Of a stretch of 64,000 bases of DNA, positions 1 to 9,593 are shown piece after piece. The stretch covers positions 52,878,107 to 52,942,106 of the forward strand of contig NC_134829.1 of assembly GCF_004210375.1 (NCBI RefSeq), given 5' to 3'. This stretch comes from Tachypleus tridentatus (lineage: Eukaryota > Arthropoda > Merostomata > Xiphosura > Limulidae). The translations under genes were made by a program, and so were the position numbers. Below the pieces are notes generated by a model. The model was not told where the DNA came from, ran no database searches, and saw only the letters and a program-made list of their open reading frames with translations. How positions within the stretch are numbered: position 1 is the first letter of the stretch; each line of letters begins with the position of its first letter.

Positions 1-89
1 AATACAACATGAGTTGTTAGGAACAAAACACATAACACAATTAACAAACCTTTATATATACACGATACTTTTAAAACTAGGTACACAGG

Positions 90-358
90 GTTTCGTTTGG
101 TTCGAATTTTGCTCAAAGCTACACGTGGGCCATCTGCGCTCGTCGTCCCTAATTTAGCAGTGTAAGACTAGAGGGAAGGCAGCTAGCCATCACCACCCAC
201 CGCCAACTCTTGGGCTACTTTTTTACCAACGAATAGCGAGATTGACCGTCATATTACAACGCCCCCACGACTGAAAGGACGAGCATGTTTGGTGTGACGG
301 GGATTCGAACCCGCGACCCTCAGAATACGAGTGGAGTTCCTTAACCACCAGGCAGGTG
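90..358 (-). mobile_element. tRNA-derived SINE, family 1 (full-length, somewhat degraded)
   Basis: The right end is a tRNA-like head read on the minus strand: the reverse complement of a B box (GGATTCGAACCC at about 300) followed by CCTTAACCACC, the complement of an A-box region. The left end is the body and 3' tail (GAATTTTGCTCAAAGCTAC). The same about 270-bp unit recurs at 6.7, 12.2, 45.1, 51.9, 53.2 and 53.5 kb, which defines the family. It is non-coding and would need a partner LINE to move. No convincing target-site duplication was found here. Confidence 0.85.
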
Positions 359-489
359 CAGAGGGAAAACATCAAACTATCCCGAAAACACAAGTAATTA
401 ATATAATATTTTCAAAATAGAAAATAAGCTGGTTAAATCAGTTGATAAGACAACAAATAGTGATCAAAATTCAATGCCTGACAAGAGAT

Positions 490-712
490 AGTGATCAGGG
501 CACTCGACTGCCTCTTCAGTCAAACATGCTTCCTTTTTCAGCTGTGTGGACGTTGTAATATGTCGGTCAAACCTACTATTCATGGGTAAAAGAGTATCCC
601 AAGAGTTAGTGATGAGAGGTGATGAATAGCTACTTTCCCAAATGAGGAAATTTAGGATGACAGGTGTAGACAGATATCCACTGTGAAGCTTTACGTGAAA
701 TTCAAGACACAA
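490..712 (+). mobile_element. Degraded SINE family 1 copy
   Basis: This stretch aligns by eye to the body of the family 1 SINE in sense orientation. It has the CTTTTTCAGC segment, CCTACTATTC followed by GGTAAAAGAGTA, and the 3' tail GCTTTACGTGAAATTCAA. The tRNA head is mostly unrecognisable and the body carries many substitutions, so this is an old insertion. A short minus-strand open frame across it (464-718) is a by-product. Confidence 0.65.
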
Positions 713-1272
713 TTTCAACGAATCATATTAGTGAAAAACTAATGTTTTATAGCGTGTTTTAATGCACCAATTTTTGTTTTATCCCATTTCTTTTTATTCT
801 ATAACAAATCTTCCAGATTCTATATTTAATAGAAAAAATGTAAGAAGGTGAAATTAGAAACAGAATAAACACCAATAACTTATAATCTTCAAGAACCTTA
901 TGGGTATATATAATTAATTTTAACGTATATAAATACATGTATACGTGAATGAACCTTGTTTTTTTCTAGGATATTACAAGTGTGCTTTGTGAGAAAAACA
1001 CTCAACAAGCGTCTTCACCTAGCACTACGTCAGTTTTCTCTCATATCATTAGTTTGTTTGAAGCAAACGATGGATGACTTTTTTAGACCTTCTTTTATCT
1101 CATATCAATAAAAAACAAAAAGGGAGCTGTTTCTTTATTGGATGAAAAACCAGAACAGACATGGTTAAATTTTATCTTTGTGGGTGTGATTGAAACTATT
1201 CTCATTGGTTTACTTGTGTTTTGTCTCCTCCTGTTGGCTGAAAAATTAGGCAGATACTAAAAATACCGACCT

Positions 1273-1280
1273 TGACGTCA
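1273..1280. promoter_or_regulatory. CRE-like palindrome TGACGTCA upstream of gene 1
   Basis: A perfect TGACGTCA lies 141 bases upstream of the TATA box of gene 1. The same octamer sits 153 bases upstream of the TATA box of paralogous gene 2, in a region where the two promoters have otherwise diverged. TGACGTCA is the known binding site of CREB/ATF-type bZIP factors. Its use here is inferred. Confidence 0.45.
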
Positions 1281-1413
1281 TAAGTGCTGCACGCTGACAC
1301 AAAAAATTACCAAGTTTAAGGCACTTTTTTGTTCTAAACTTTTGCTCACGTCACGTATTTTATGTGGAATACGGTCAGTGTTTTTTAAGGAATTTGCACC
1401 AAACTCCGAATCA

Positions 1414-1445
1414 TATAAATAGGACTGCACCATCCTAGTCAGAAG
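1414..1445 (+). promoter_or_regulatory. Core promoter of glycine-rich gene 1
   Basis: A TATAAAT box at 1414-1420 lies about 25-28 bases before a TCAG-type initiator (AGTCAGAAG, about 1438-1446), the usual arthropod spacing. The start codon follows at 1471. The same TATA-to-initiator layout is kept in gene 2. Confidence 0.7.
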
Positions 1446-1470
1446 ACAGAATACATCTGAATCGGTGAAG

Positions 1471-3411
1471 ATGCTTCAAAGGAAGGTAAGTTACCTGAAT
1501 TTCTTTCTAAAAAAATGAATTGATTGTGGCACCATCTAGTAATAGTATTCGATACTACACGACATCACTTTTTTTTTTTCGATTGTATTATTTAAATATA
1601 TAAAAACGTTCTATAGTGCACTTTTTGGTTCACACAACCATGTTTCCATTCCTTAAATTACAATGGTAATCAAATATTACAATCTTGACTATGACTATCT
1701 CCTATCGCACAATTGTTACTCAACAGTTGTGTTGTTGTAAGTCATAAAACTACACAATGACCGGGGTATCCAATGCACCTCACTGTTAGGAAATTCAGCT
1801 ACACAAACCATTAAACCTAACGATGATCTACCGGTGAGGAGGTAACGTTCTTTCGTAACATGTTACTAACCAATAATAACAGTGTAACTACACAGTAGCC
1901 AATAATAACAGTGTAACTACACAGTAGCCAATAATAACAGTGTAACTACACAGTAACCAATAATAACAGTGTAACTACACAGTAGCCAATAATAACAGTG
2001 TAACTACGCAGTAGCCAATAATAACAGTGTAACTACACAGTAACCAATAATAACAGTGTAAGTACACAGTAACCAATAATAACAGTGTAGCTACACATTA
2101 ACCGTCTTACCGGTTTCTCTCATAATTCATTCTTTCTTTCTGACATTTTAATAAACTTGATAAACGTTAATAATAATTATAAAAAGTAGTTTAAACTTAA
2201 TAATTTTGAACGTGTTTAATTTACAGAACTAAAACAACGTTTTATGTAATACAAACATCCATTCAACTACCCAAGTTAAACAACCATCTATAAAAGATAT
2301 TATATGACATTTCTCTAACGTTTCTTCCAGGGACTTATATTGCTCTCTATGAGCATCCTACTTTTCGTTTCGAGAGCTGCCGAAACCGTAAAAGCGAGCG
2401 AAACCGCGGAATCGGATGATCTCCAAGCTGAAGCCTCTGGTTACGGTGGAAGTAGCGGAGGGTTTAGTAGTGGCGGTTATGGTGGAGGCTTTAGCAGTGG
2501 TGGTTACGGAGGAGGATTTAGTAGTGGTGGCTATGGTGGAATTAGCGGAGGCGGATTTGGTGGAGGCGGATTTGGTGGAGGTGGATTTGGAGGAGGCGGA
2601 TTTGGTAATGGTGGACGTACAATCACACTTCTAGCCATTCCTATTTCCCTTGCTACTGGTGGCAAAGGAGGCGGTGGAGGTGGTTATGGTGGTATTGGAG
2701 GAGGCGGTGGAGGTGGTTATGGAGGCATTGGAGGAGGTGGTTATGGCGGTGGAAGTGGTAACATCGGTGGCATAACTCTTTTAGGACTTGTAGGAGGCGG
2801 TGGTGGAGGTCATGGTGGTGGAGGCCATGGTGGTGGTGGTTTTGGAGGTCTCAGCCTTGGAGGAGGATTTGGTGGGAGTGGTTATGGTGGTGGAAGCAGC
2901 TTCGGAGGTGGAGGTTATGGAAGCAGCAGCAGCAGTGGTGGCTATGGTGGTGGAAGTAGTTTCGGTGGTGGTGGCAAAGGTGGTTATGGTTCCTGGGTAA
3001 GTTCCTTTCTCAGATTTAACTTTTTCAACATTTGTACTGAAGCTCCCAAAGAAAGATATCGAACGTCTAATTGAAAGCTAACAAGAGTTCTTATATAATC
3101 TTGTTATGAGTGGGTATGTGTGTTTGTATTTTCTTATAGCAAAGCCAGATCGGGTTATCTGCTCAGTCCACCAAGGATAATTGATGTTATGAGTGGCTTG
3201 CTTGTCTTATGGAAGTTCATTAGATTTTATCCTGTTCATGTCTACAGTAGATTGAAAATTTGCCCATGAACGCAACGTTACTTTGGTTAATGATATACAC
3301 TAAGCGTACTTAGAAAGGTTTATGAATTGTCTAGATTCAAAATCAAGTTGATTTATTCACTGTTTTGAATAAAAGTCATGTTTTAATAATTATTATTTTG
3401 GTTTCCAGTAA
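1471..3411 (+). CDS. Secreted glycine-rich protein 1 (three exons)
   Basis: The reading is exon 1 1471-1485 (M-L-Q-R-K), intron 1 1486-2330 (GTAAGT...CCAG), exon 2 2331-2996, intron 2 2997-3408, then exon 3, whose first codon is the TAA stop (3409-3411). The product is 227 residues. Residues 1-21 form a signal peptide: basic start, hydrophobic LILLSMSILLFV, likely cut after S-R-A21. Residues 22-41 are an acidic linker ending SDDLQAEA. The rest is GGY/GGF/GGG repeats with two hydrophobic islands, ITLLAIPI (about 103-110) and ITLLGLV (153-159), and a C-terminal Trp. This start is chosen because the exon 2 frame has no upstream ATG and exon 1 restores a full signal peptide behind a TATA box. Family knowledge allows a cuticle or structural matrix protein, or a haemocyte glycine-rich antimicrobial protein like those of spiders. 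The sequence does not decide. Exon joins are inferred from splice consensus and from conservation with gene 2. Confidence 0.85.
1866..2101 (+). repeat. 29-bp tandem array in intron 1 of gene 1 (8 copies)
   Basis: Units beginning CCAATAATAACAGTGTAACT recur exactly every 29 bases from 1870. There are eight copies, nearly identical. The matching intron of gene 2 has five copies, so copy number has changed since duplication or conversion. Confidence 0.95.
3118..3182 (-). mobile_element. 5'-truncated SINE family 2 fragment in intron 2 of gene 1
   Basis: The segment TATAGCAAAGCCAGATCGGG followed by TTATCTGCTCAGTCCACC is the 3' part of the second, shorter SINE family on the minus strand. Its tRNA head is missing. 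The same truncated piece lies at the same place in intron 2 of gene 2 (about 11,142-11,206). Confidence 0.7.
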
Positions 3412-3564
3412 GAAGTCAACTACTAGAATTACTTCCTCACTCTGAATACTATGAAGAACCATTGTACAGATGATATTCAACTGAGAAAACTTCTTACGAA
3501 TAAACCCAAGTGACTTTCAGCCATCATTAAGATAACAAGTGCTTCATGTATTATAGTTTTTATG

Positions 3565-3570
3565 AATAAA
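3565..3570 (+). promoter_or_regulatory. Poly(A) signal of gene 1
   Basis: AATAAA lies 155 bases into exon 3, giving a 3' UTR of about 175-185 bases. An earlier AATAAA at about 3500 is an alternative. Both are conserved in gene 2. Confidence 0.6.
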
Positions 3571-3744
3571 ATGATTATTATTTTTTGTTAAACACACTTC
3601 AGTCTTATGGTTTGTCAGGAACTCCCGTATAAAAGAAATCAATCGAAGGGACAACACACGGAAAGTTGATAAAACAAGATAAGTTCCTATAGACACAACA
3701 AATTGACTGAAATAGTATCGTAGTTTAAAAGTTTAAACTTCAAC

Positions 3745-4215
3745 TGCACTTAGATGGTGAACGTTATACAAACAATGGCTGGTATTACATAGATGTAGTG
3801 TAACAGTTTAATCTGTTACTACACTGAGATAATGAACAATATACGAAAATTGGCTGGTGTTACATTGATGTACTGTAACAGTTTAATCTGTTACTACACT
3901 GAGATGGTGAACAATATACAAACAATGGCTGGTGTTATATTTATGTAGTGTAACAGTTTAATCTGTTACTACACTCAGATGATGAACAATATACGAAAAT
4001 TGGCTGGTGTTACATTGATGTACTGTAACAGTTTAATCTGTTACTACACTGAGATGGTGAACAATATACGAACAATGGCTGGTGTTATATTGATGTTGTG
4101 TAACAGTTTAATCTGTTACTACACTATGATAGTGAACAATATATTAACATTGTCTGGTGCTACACTGATGTACTATAACAGTTTAATCAATTACTACAGA
4201 GACTGTGAACAATAT
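3745..4215 (+). repeat. 75-bp tandem array downstream of gene 1
   Basis: TAACAGTTTAATCTGTTACT recurs at 3801, 3876, 3951, 4026, 4101 and 4176, an exact 75-base period with about six copies. Because 75 is 25 codons, one frame stays open (3979-4224). That open frame is a repeat by-product beyond the gene 1 poly(A) signal and is not called as a gene. Confidence 0.9.
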
Positions 4216-4624
4216 ACGGATTGACGAAACCACTATGAGAGTCTAGTTTGATGTTACATAGTTTTCAAAATGAACTATATCATTACTGTACAAAGTTGTT
4301 AAGTTCATGGTAGTCAACGTAATGTATAATTGGGATTAATAGCATCTACTAGTTAACTAATTTAAAACATCTTGCTTCTAATTCATGTATTTATGGACTT
4401 TGATCAATGTGGGCCGTGTTGAGACTTTCTCAGAGTAAAGTTCTGAAAAAAGGCACGGTACAGGTCTGAATATGAAAGGACAATAATCTTTATACCAAGA
4501 GTAATAATAATAGTGTAATAAGAAAGTATGTATTTAAAGGATATAGAACATGAGTTATGGTGAATAATATAGGTAAATATAAAAGTATTGATTCAACGTA
4601 CGGATTAGTAAATTATCCATATTT
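4216..4624. other. Non-coding spacer
   Basis: AT-rich sequence between two tandem arrays. I see no gene, RNA or mobile element in it. Confidence 0.5.
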
Positions 4625-4806
4625 AAAACATAACACATTCTTAAGTACATTATGTATGTAAAACATAACACATTGTTTAGGACATTATGTATGTAAAACA
4701 TAACATATGGTTTAGCACATTACGTGTATAAAACATAACATAATGTTTAGCACATTACGTGTATAAAACATAACATATGGTTTAGCACATTATGTATATA
4801 AAACAT
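4625..4806 (+). repeat. 35-bp tandem array (about 5 copies)
   Basis: AAAACATAAC recurs at 4625, 4660, 4695, 4730 and 4765, with a last partial unit at 4800, an exact 35-base period. The unit also contains GTTTAGCACATTA and TGTATGTA or CGTGTATA. It has the same length as the giant satellite monomer but no evident sequence relation to it. Confidence 0.9.
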
Positions 4807-4979
4807 ATTTAATACGATGATGATTAAATTATGTGAATAACACTTCACTTATATTAATATAACACTGTGACTAATAATATACATACAAATAATACCAACA
4901 TACATGTAATATATACATCAGTAAATTGTAGGAATAAACTCTTATTAACATACGTGGATAAGTCGGATAAGAACTCATA

Positions 4980-5886
4980 CGAGGGCTGTTCAAAAAATTC
5001 GCGGACTGTTTGAACTGCGCGGCTCCAATTGGTTCCAGGGGAATCCGCTTGGTGTCGCTAGGTTTGCACAGATCAGCTGATTACGACGCCATTTCCCGAT
5101 TGCAGATATCTTCATTTGTGTATTAGCTACGCGGTTTTAAGTGAAGTGCGATTTTTTCGTTTGGCGGATTTCAGAATGAATGACCTGAAGGAGCAACGAC
5201 TTGCTGTGAAATTTTGTGTTAAACTTGGAAACTCTGCGACTGAAACTTTTGCTATGCTTAACACGGCTTACGGTGATGTTGCTATGAAACGTACGGCATG
5301 TTTCAAGTTGCATGAACGTTTTAAGGATGGTCGACAGTCCATTGAAGATGATAAGCGTCCTGGACGTCCTTCTACGTCAACTGACGACCCACACGTCGAC
5401 AAAATCGACACCCTGGTGCGGGCAAATCGTCGTCTGACTGTCAAGGAGCTTGCTGAAGAGTGTGGGATATCAGTTGGATCTTGTTACGAGATTTTGACCG
5501 AAAAATTGAAGATGCGCCGCGTTGCTGCGAAATTCAGCCCTCAGAACTCGTGAGAGTTTGGCCAAGCACTCGATCACTGTTCTTCCCCACCCCCCCTACT
5601 CACCTGAACTTGCTCCTTGCGATTTTTTCTTGTTCCCCAAACTCAAAAGACCCTTGAAAGGAAGAAGATTTGAGACGATTCCCGAGATTAAGGCAAATGC
5701 GACGAAGGAGCTGGAGGACATTACAAAAGAAGCGTACCAGGACTGTTTCAACAAGTGGAAACACCGTTGGGATAAGTGTGTGTGTTGGGGAGGAGAGTAC
5801 TTTGAAGGGGTTCCAGACCTGTAACTTCTAAATAAAGTACATTTTGTTTTATGACGTCAGTCCGCGTATTTTTTGAACAGACCTCG
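4980..5886 (+). mobile_element. Mariner-type transposon, internally deleted, copy 1
   Basis: The element is 907 bp. It is flanked by TA on both sides (4978-4979 and 5887-5888), the known target duplication of Tc1/mariner elements. The ends are inverted repeats: CGAGGGCTGTTCAAAAAATT on the left against CGAGGTCTGTTCAAAAAATA read from the right. Autonomous mariners are about 1.3 kb, so roughly 0.4 kb is missing. The lost part is the middle of the transposase. A second copy at 43,332-44,238 has the same length and junction. Confidence 0.92.
5176..5824 (+). pseudogene. Mariner transposase relic, copy 1
   Basis: The N-terminal part (MNDLKEQ at 5176 to the stop at 5551-5553) has the mariner DNA-binding region. 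A helix-turn-helix block (LKEQRLAVKFCVKLGNSA), a GRPS linker and a second helix-turn-helix (TVKELAEECGISVGSCYEIL) are visible. The C-terminal part lies in another frame (about 5561-5824). It keeps YSPELAPCDFFLF, which carries the third catalytic Asp of the mariner D,D34D triad, and ends near EYFEGV. The region with the first two catalytic Asp residues is absent and the two halves are out of frame, so it cannot encode an active enzyme. Copy 2 has the same architecture. Confidence 0.9.
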
Positions 5887-5888
5887 TA

Positions 5889-6689
5889 AGTCATATAAGT
5901 AAACTAATATCTCTCTTTACGTTTTATATTTTAAAGAACTGAGTATGAGAAAAACGGTAAATTCTTAAAATATTTTGCTAAAACATAAATTCTTCCCTAC
6001 TTGCAATAATCAAACAAGAAACTCAGAACTCAAGTGATTAATAGATTTTCTTGGTAGCTTTGATACAAGTTAGAGACCTCTGAAAAATACAGAAAATATA
6101 GTGAGTTAGAAACACATCAGATAGTGGGTGTATTAGGGCTGTCCTCTTATTTATAATTAAATATTGATTGTTGTTTTCCAATAATTCAAATGAAGAAATT
6201 TGTGACCAGTTACAAAGCACAAACTGACGTCACACGTGATCATTTTTCTTTCTCCTTTTTTAGAATTTGTAACTAAATGCGAGAATAAGTGGTTCTCACG
6301 TGTTCTCGTAAAAGGAAATCAACTGTTTATGAGCTAAGATGAATCAATAATAGCTGGTGTAGAAATCACACTATTACGAAGAGACAAGAATAGCCCTAGA
6401 GTTGACTAGAAACAGCTGAAGAATAACCGTACATGAACATTGAAAAGCACACGAAATAAATAAAGAAAGTGGTGCTGATATACCTTGGTTCACCAAGAAC
6501 AGTGTATAATTGTTATATGAAGAAGTATTGAAATCTGGGGAACAACTGAAATTATTATAACAATATTAGAATTCCATCAAATACGGTTAGTTAAAAATGA
6601 ATCAAACTGACATTGAATTATCTTGCAAAATTTAAACTTTAGACAGAACATTTCTTTTATTTTTGTTAATTTGTCGTTTCTCTGGACGA
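5889..6689. other. Non-coding spacer with a CRE/E-box juxtaposition
   Basis: No gene is recognisable. The minus-strand open frame at 6038-6220 is short and AT-biased. The only notable site is TGACGTCACACGTG at 6225-6238, a CRE-type octamer directly abutting a CACGTG E-box. Confidence 0.4.
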
Positions 6690-6697
6690 GCAGAATG

Positions 6698-6973
6698 TTT
6701 GTTTGTTTGTTTTGTATTTCGCGCAGAGCTACTCGAGGGCTATCTGCGCTAGCGGTCCCTAATTAAGGATTGTAAGGCAAGGAAGGCAGTTAGTCATCAC
6801 CACCCACCGCCAACTCTTGGGCTACTCTTTTACCAACGAATAGTGGGATTGACCGTCACATTGTAATGCCCCCACGGCTGAAAGGGCGAGCATATTTGAT
6901 GCGACCGGGATTCGAACCCGCGACCCTCAGATTACGAATCGAACGCCTTAACACATTTGGCCATGCCGGGTCC
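6698..6973 (-). mobile_element. tRNA-derived SINE, family 1, with target-site duplication
   Basis: This is a full-length minus-strand copy. The tRNA-like head is at the right (GGATTCGAACCCGCGACC and CCTTAACACATTTGGCC), and the 3' tail with a GTTT-type repeat (sense: AAAC) is at the left. It is flanked by an 8-base direct repeat GCAGAATG (6690-6697 and 6976-6983), as expected of LINE-mediated insertion. Confidence 0.9.
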
Positions 6974-7047
6974 GTGCAGAATGAGTTTCAGTGTAGTTTT
7001 ATTTTCCGTAAGTAAACTTTGCAGGCGGAAAATATATTAAATTAAAT

Positions 7048-7149
7048 TACAGCAAAGCCACATCGGTTTATCTGCTAAACCTATTGAGGGGAATCGAATC
7101 CCTGATTTTAGCGTTGTAAATCTGTAAACTTACCGTTGTGCTGGACACA
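7048..7149 (-). mobile_element. SINE family 2 copy
   Basis: ACAGCAAAGCCACATCGG, then GGGGAATCGAATCCCTGATT and the complement of a tRNA A-box region (about 7115-7140), form a compact tRNA-derived element of about 100 bp on the minus strand. The inverted B box is GAATCGAATCCC. Other copies lie at 47.8, 47.9 and 58.0 kb. Confidence 0.75.
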
Positions 7150-8849
7150 TATAATATGTAATAAACTTTTGTTATGCGTTGGTTGGAGTAAAACTAATAA
7201 GACAGTTAAACAAACTTTAAACATACGTGTTTCTTAAAACTATTAACAAAGGTAAAATATCAAACCCTTCAGATAAGAAATGTAATTAATATAATATTTT
7301 AAAATAGAAGATAAGCTGGATAAATAAAAACGAAATTTTTGTCCAAGAAATTTAGTTATTAAAACTGAGTAATCGACTGCAACATTTAGTTTCTGAGTAT
7401 TTAAAATCAGATGTAGCAAAGTATAAACATTTCCTCTTGATTTCTACCAAATGCAGCATTTATAAAACGTCAATAAACGTCGCGTTACGTCACACTTGGT
7501 TTCTCGAAATACGAGGAGTCATGAAACCTAAAATATATTTATTCAGATACAGTAGTTTGATTCCTCTCTGCCCTTTGCGATTCGAGTGTCAGGGTGGTAT
7601 GGTTACCGTTAGGAAGTGCTGCAAAACCTTATGCGTGTAGTGGGTTTTAAACGCGAATCGTTTCTGATTTAAGCTATTGTTTGTATATTAGCAACGTTTT
7701 TAATGAAAGAGAAACGTCTTTAATTGATTCAGACTATAAATAAAATCAACAGATATCTTTCCTTTTTTGTTGTTTGTACATTTCATACGTTCAGTAGTTA
7801 AGCTGACAACAACATCGGGTTACAACCCTAGAGCCCATCAAACATTACAGGGCAAATACTATCATCTCACCCCACAGAAAACACTAACCTCACATTTTAG
7901 AGCTAATTGAAATAAGTTTTGCGAAGTTAAACTTGAACCATCAGGAGACAGAAACGTTTAAGAAGTCTAAAAATGACTGTTATGTCATGTTTCTAATTCC
8001 ATGGTAAATATTATGCTCTTGGCTTCAGACTAGGTGATCCACACAACGTCTTTACTTTAGGCTTGTTATATCAACATTCACTACACTTATAAGGTTTCAC
8101 CACACAAGCACGCACTCTAATTGTCCTATTGCACCCTTGTCACTATAATCAGACAGTTACCGAACGACTTTATGGCTCTTACCATTACGATAAATCAAGA
8201 TAATTCAAATGTTACGAAACATGACACACAGTCTCTTATACAAGTTAGGTACTTTTGTTGCTAACCAATATGACATGGGACGTAGTGTAAAAAAACGCAC
8301 TATTTCTTCTATATATCGGACGTCGTTAAGTTAACTGATTTTTACCAATCCTTATTCTATGAATGCGCCACGAATACACTTCATGAATGATCGTAATTTT
8401 AATTTACTCACAAAAACGTTTAACTAGTAGCTTAATGATCATAATCCCAGAGGTGTCGTAGGCACTGGCACACAAGAAACGTGCCTCTAAAACCCATTTT
8501 GGTGTCTTGAAACATCTGGATGGAAAGACATGATTCATACAAAAGGTAACACCGATAATCAGTGTTTAGTGGCCATAACTGTGAATCTATTATTTATCTA
8601 ACGACGTCCCCCACGTAACTTGTATATTTCTTTTATATTTGAGCAATTTTTTTTTACTTCTGTTACTTCATTTTTTAAAATATAAAACAACTCTTTCATA
8701 TTCTTCCTCACTAGCGTATAGTCGTTGTAGTTAATTAATAATGTTACGTGGAATTAAACTGTTTCGTGTAACTTTGTAATTATCAAAACAAAGTACGAGA
8801 GTACTTCAACCAGTCATATTTATGGAAAAACTCTACGGTTTTATTATGG
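7150..8849. other. Non-coding spacer between the duplicated blocks
   Basis: About 1.7 kb without a supportable gene. The plus-strand open frame 7437-7640 (67 codons) has no recognisable domain, and the local AT-rich composition does not change across it. No repeat family was identified with confidence. Confidence 0.4.
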
Positions 8850-9376
8850 TATGTTTTAATGTAATTTACCAAGTCATTTTATCTCATTTCTTTTTATTCT
8901 ATAATAAATCTTCCAGTTTCTATATCTAATAGGATGTATGTAACAAGGTGAAATTAGAAACAGAATAAACACCAATAACTTATAATCTTCAAAACCTCAT
9001 GGGTAAATATAATTAATTTTAACGTATATAAATACATCTATACGTGAATGAACCTTGTTTTTTTCTAGAAACTTTCACAGGATATTACAAGTGTGCTTTG
9101 TGAGAAAAACTCAACAAGCGTCTTCTCCTAACACTACGTCAGTTTTCGCTCATGTCATTAGTTTGTTTGAAGCAAACGATGGGTGTCTTTGTCAGGGCTT
9201 CTCTCCTATCATCAAAATAAAAACAGGGAGTTGTTTCTTTATTGGATCAAAAACCAGAACAAACAAGGTTGAATTTTGTCCTTGTGGGTGTGGTTCAAAC
9301 TGTTCTTATTGGTCAATACACGTTTCATTTCCTCTTATTGACTGAGAAATTAGGTAGGAACTAAAAATACAAATTG

Positions 9377-9384
9377 TGACGTCA
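9377..9384. promoter_or_regulatory. CRE-like palindrome TGACGTCA upstream of gene 2
   Basis: It matches the site at 1273-1280 and lies 153 bases upstream of the gene 2 TATA box. It is followed in both copies by ATAAG.GCTG. A conserved regulatory role is an inference. Confidence 0.45.
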
Positions 9385-9529
9385 TAAGCGCTGTATATTT
9401 ACACGCATACCAAAAAATGTTACAAAGTTAAGGTGCTTTCTTTTTTCTAAAAAATTCATTCAAGTCACGTGTATTATGTGGAATACGGTCAGTGTTTTTT
9501 TTAACGCCTTTTAATCAAACTCAGAATCA

Positions 9530-9566
9530 TATAAATATAGGACTGTGCCATCCTAGTAGCAGTCAG
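9530..9566 (+). promoter_or_regulatory. Core promoter of glycine-rich gene 2
   Basis: TATAAAT at 9530-9536 is followed about 30 bases later by an AGTCAGAAG initiator (9561-9569). The ATG is at 9594. The layout matches gene 1. Confidence 0.7.
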
Positions 9567-9593
9567 AAGACAGTCGTATTCGAAACATCGAAG

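Larger units (their letters stand above)
740..4215 (+). repeat. Tandem segmental duplication, copy A (contains glycine-rich gene 1)
   Basis: The block from about 740 to 4215 matches 8850-12095 in order: upstream region, promoter, exon 1, intron 1 with its 29-bp array, exon 2, intron 2 with its truncated SINE, exon 3 and the downstream 75-bp array. Similarity is uneven. Upstream of about 1580 and in the final array the copies differ clearly, while 1580 to about 3800 is nearly identical. The offset is about 8.1 kb. The 4.6 kb between the copies is unrelated and contains a mariner element and SINEs. Confidence 0.9.

Noticed and set aside
2416-3000. Val/Met/Ala-rich open frames overlapping genes 1, 2 and 4 in another frame, and the minus-strand Ser/Thr and His-rich frames
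   Set aside because: They are frame shadows of GGT/GGA repeats. The glycine frame has a signal peptide, splice sites and conserved motifs.
3979-4224. 81-codon open frame downstream of gene 1
   Set aside because: It consists of 75-bp repeats beyond the poly(A) signal, and the paralogous array does not keep the same protein.
7437-7640. 67-codon open frame
   Set aside because: No domain and no supporting signals.
9055-9345. 96-codon frame upstream of gene 2
   Set aside because: It starts at TTG, and the matching region of copy A (960-1250) has indels that break the frame.
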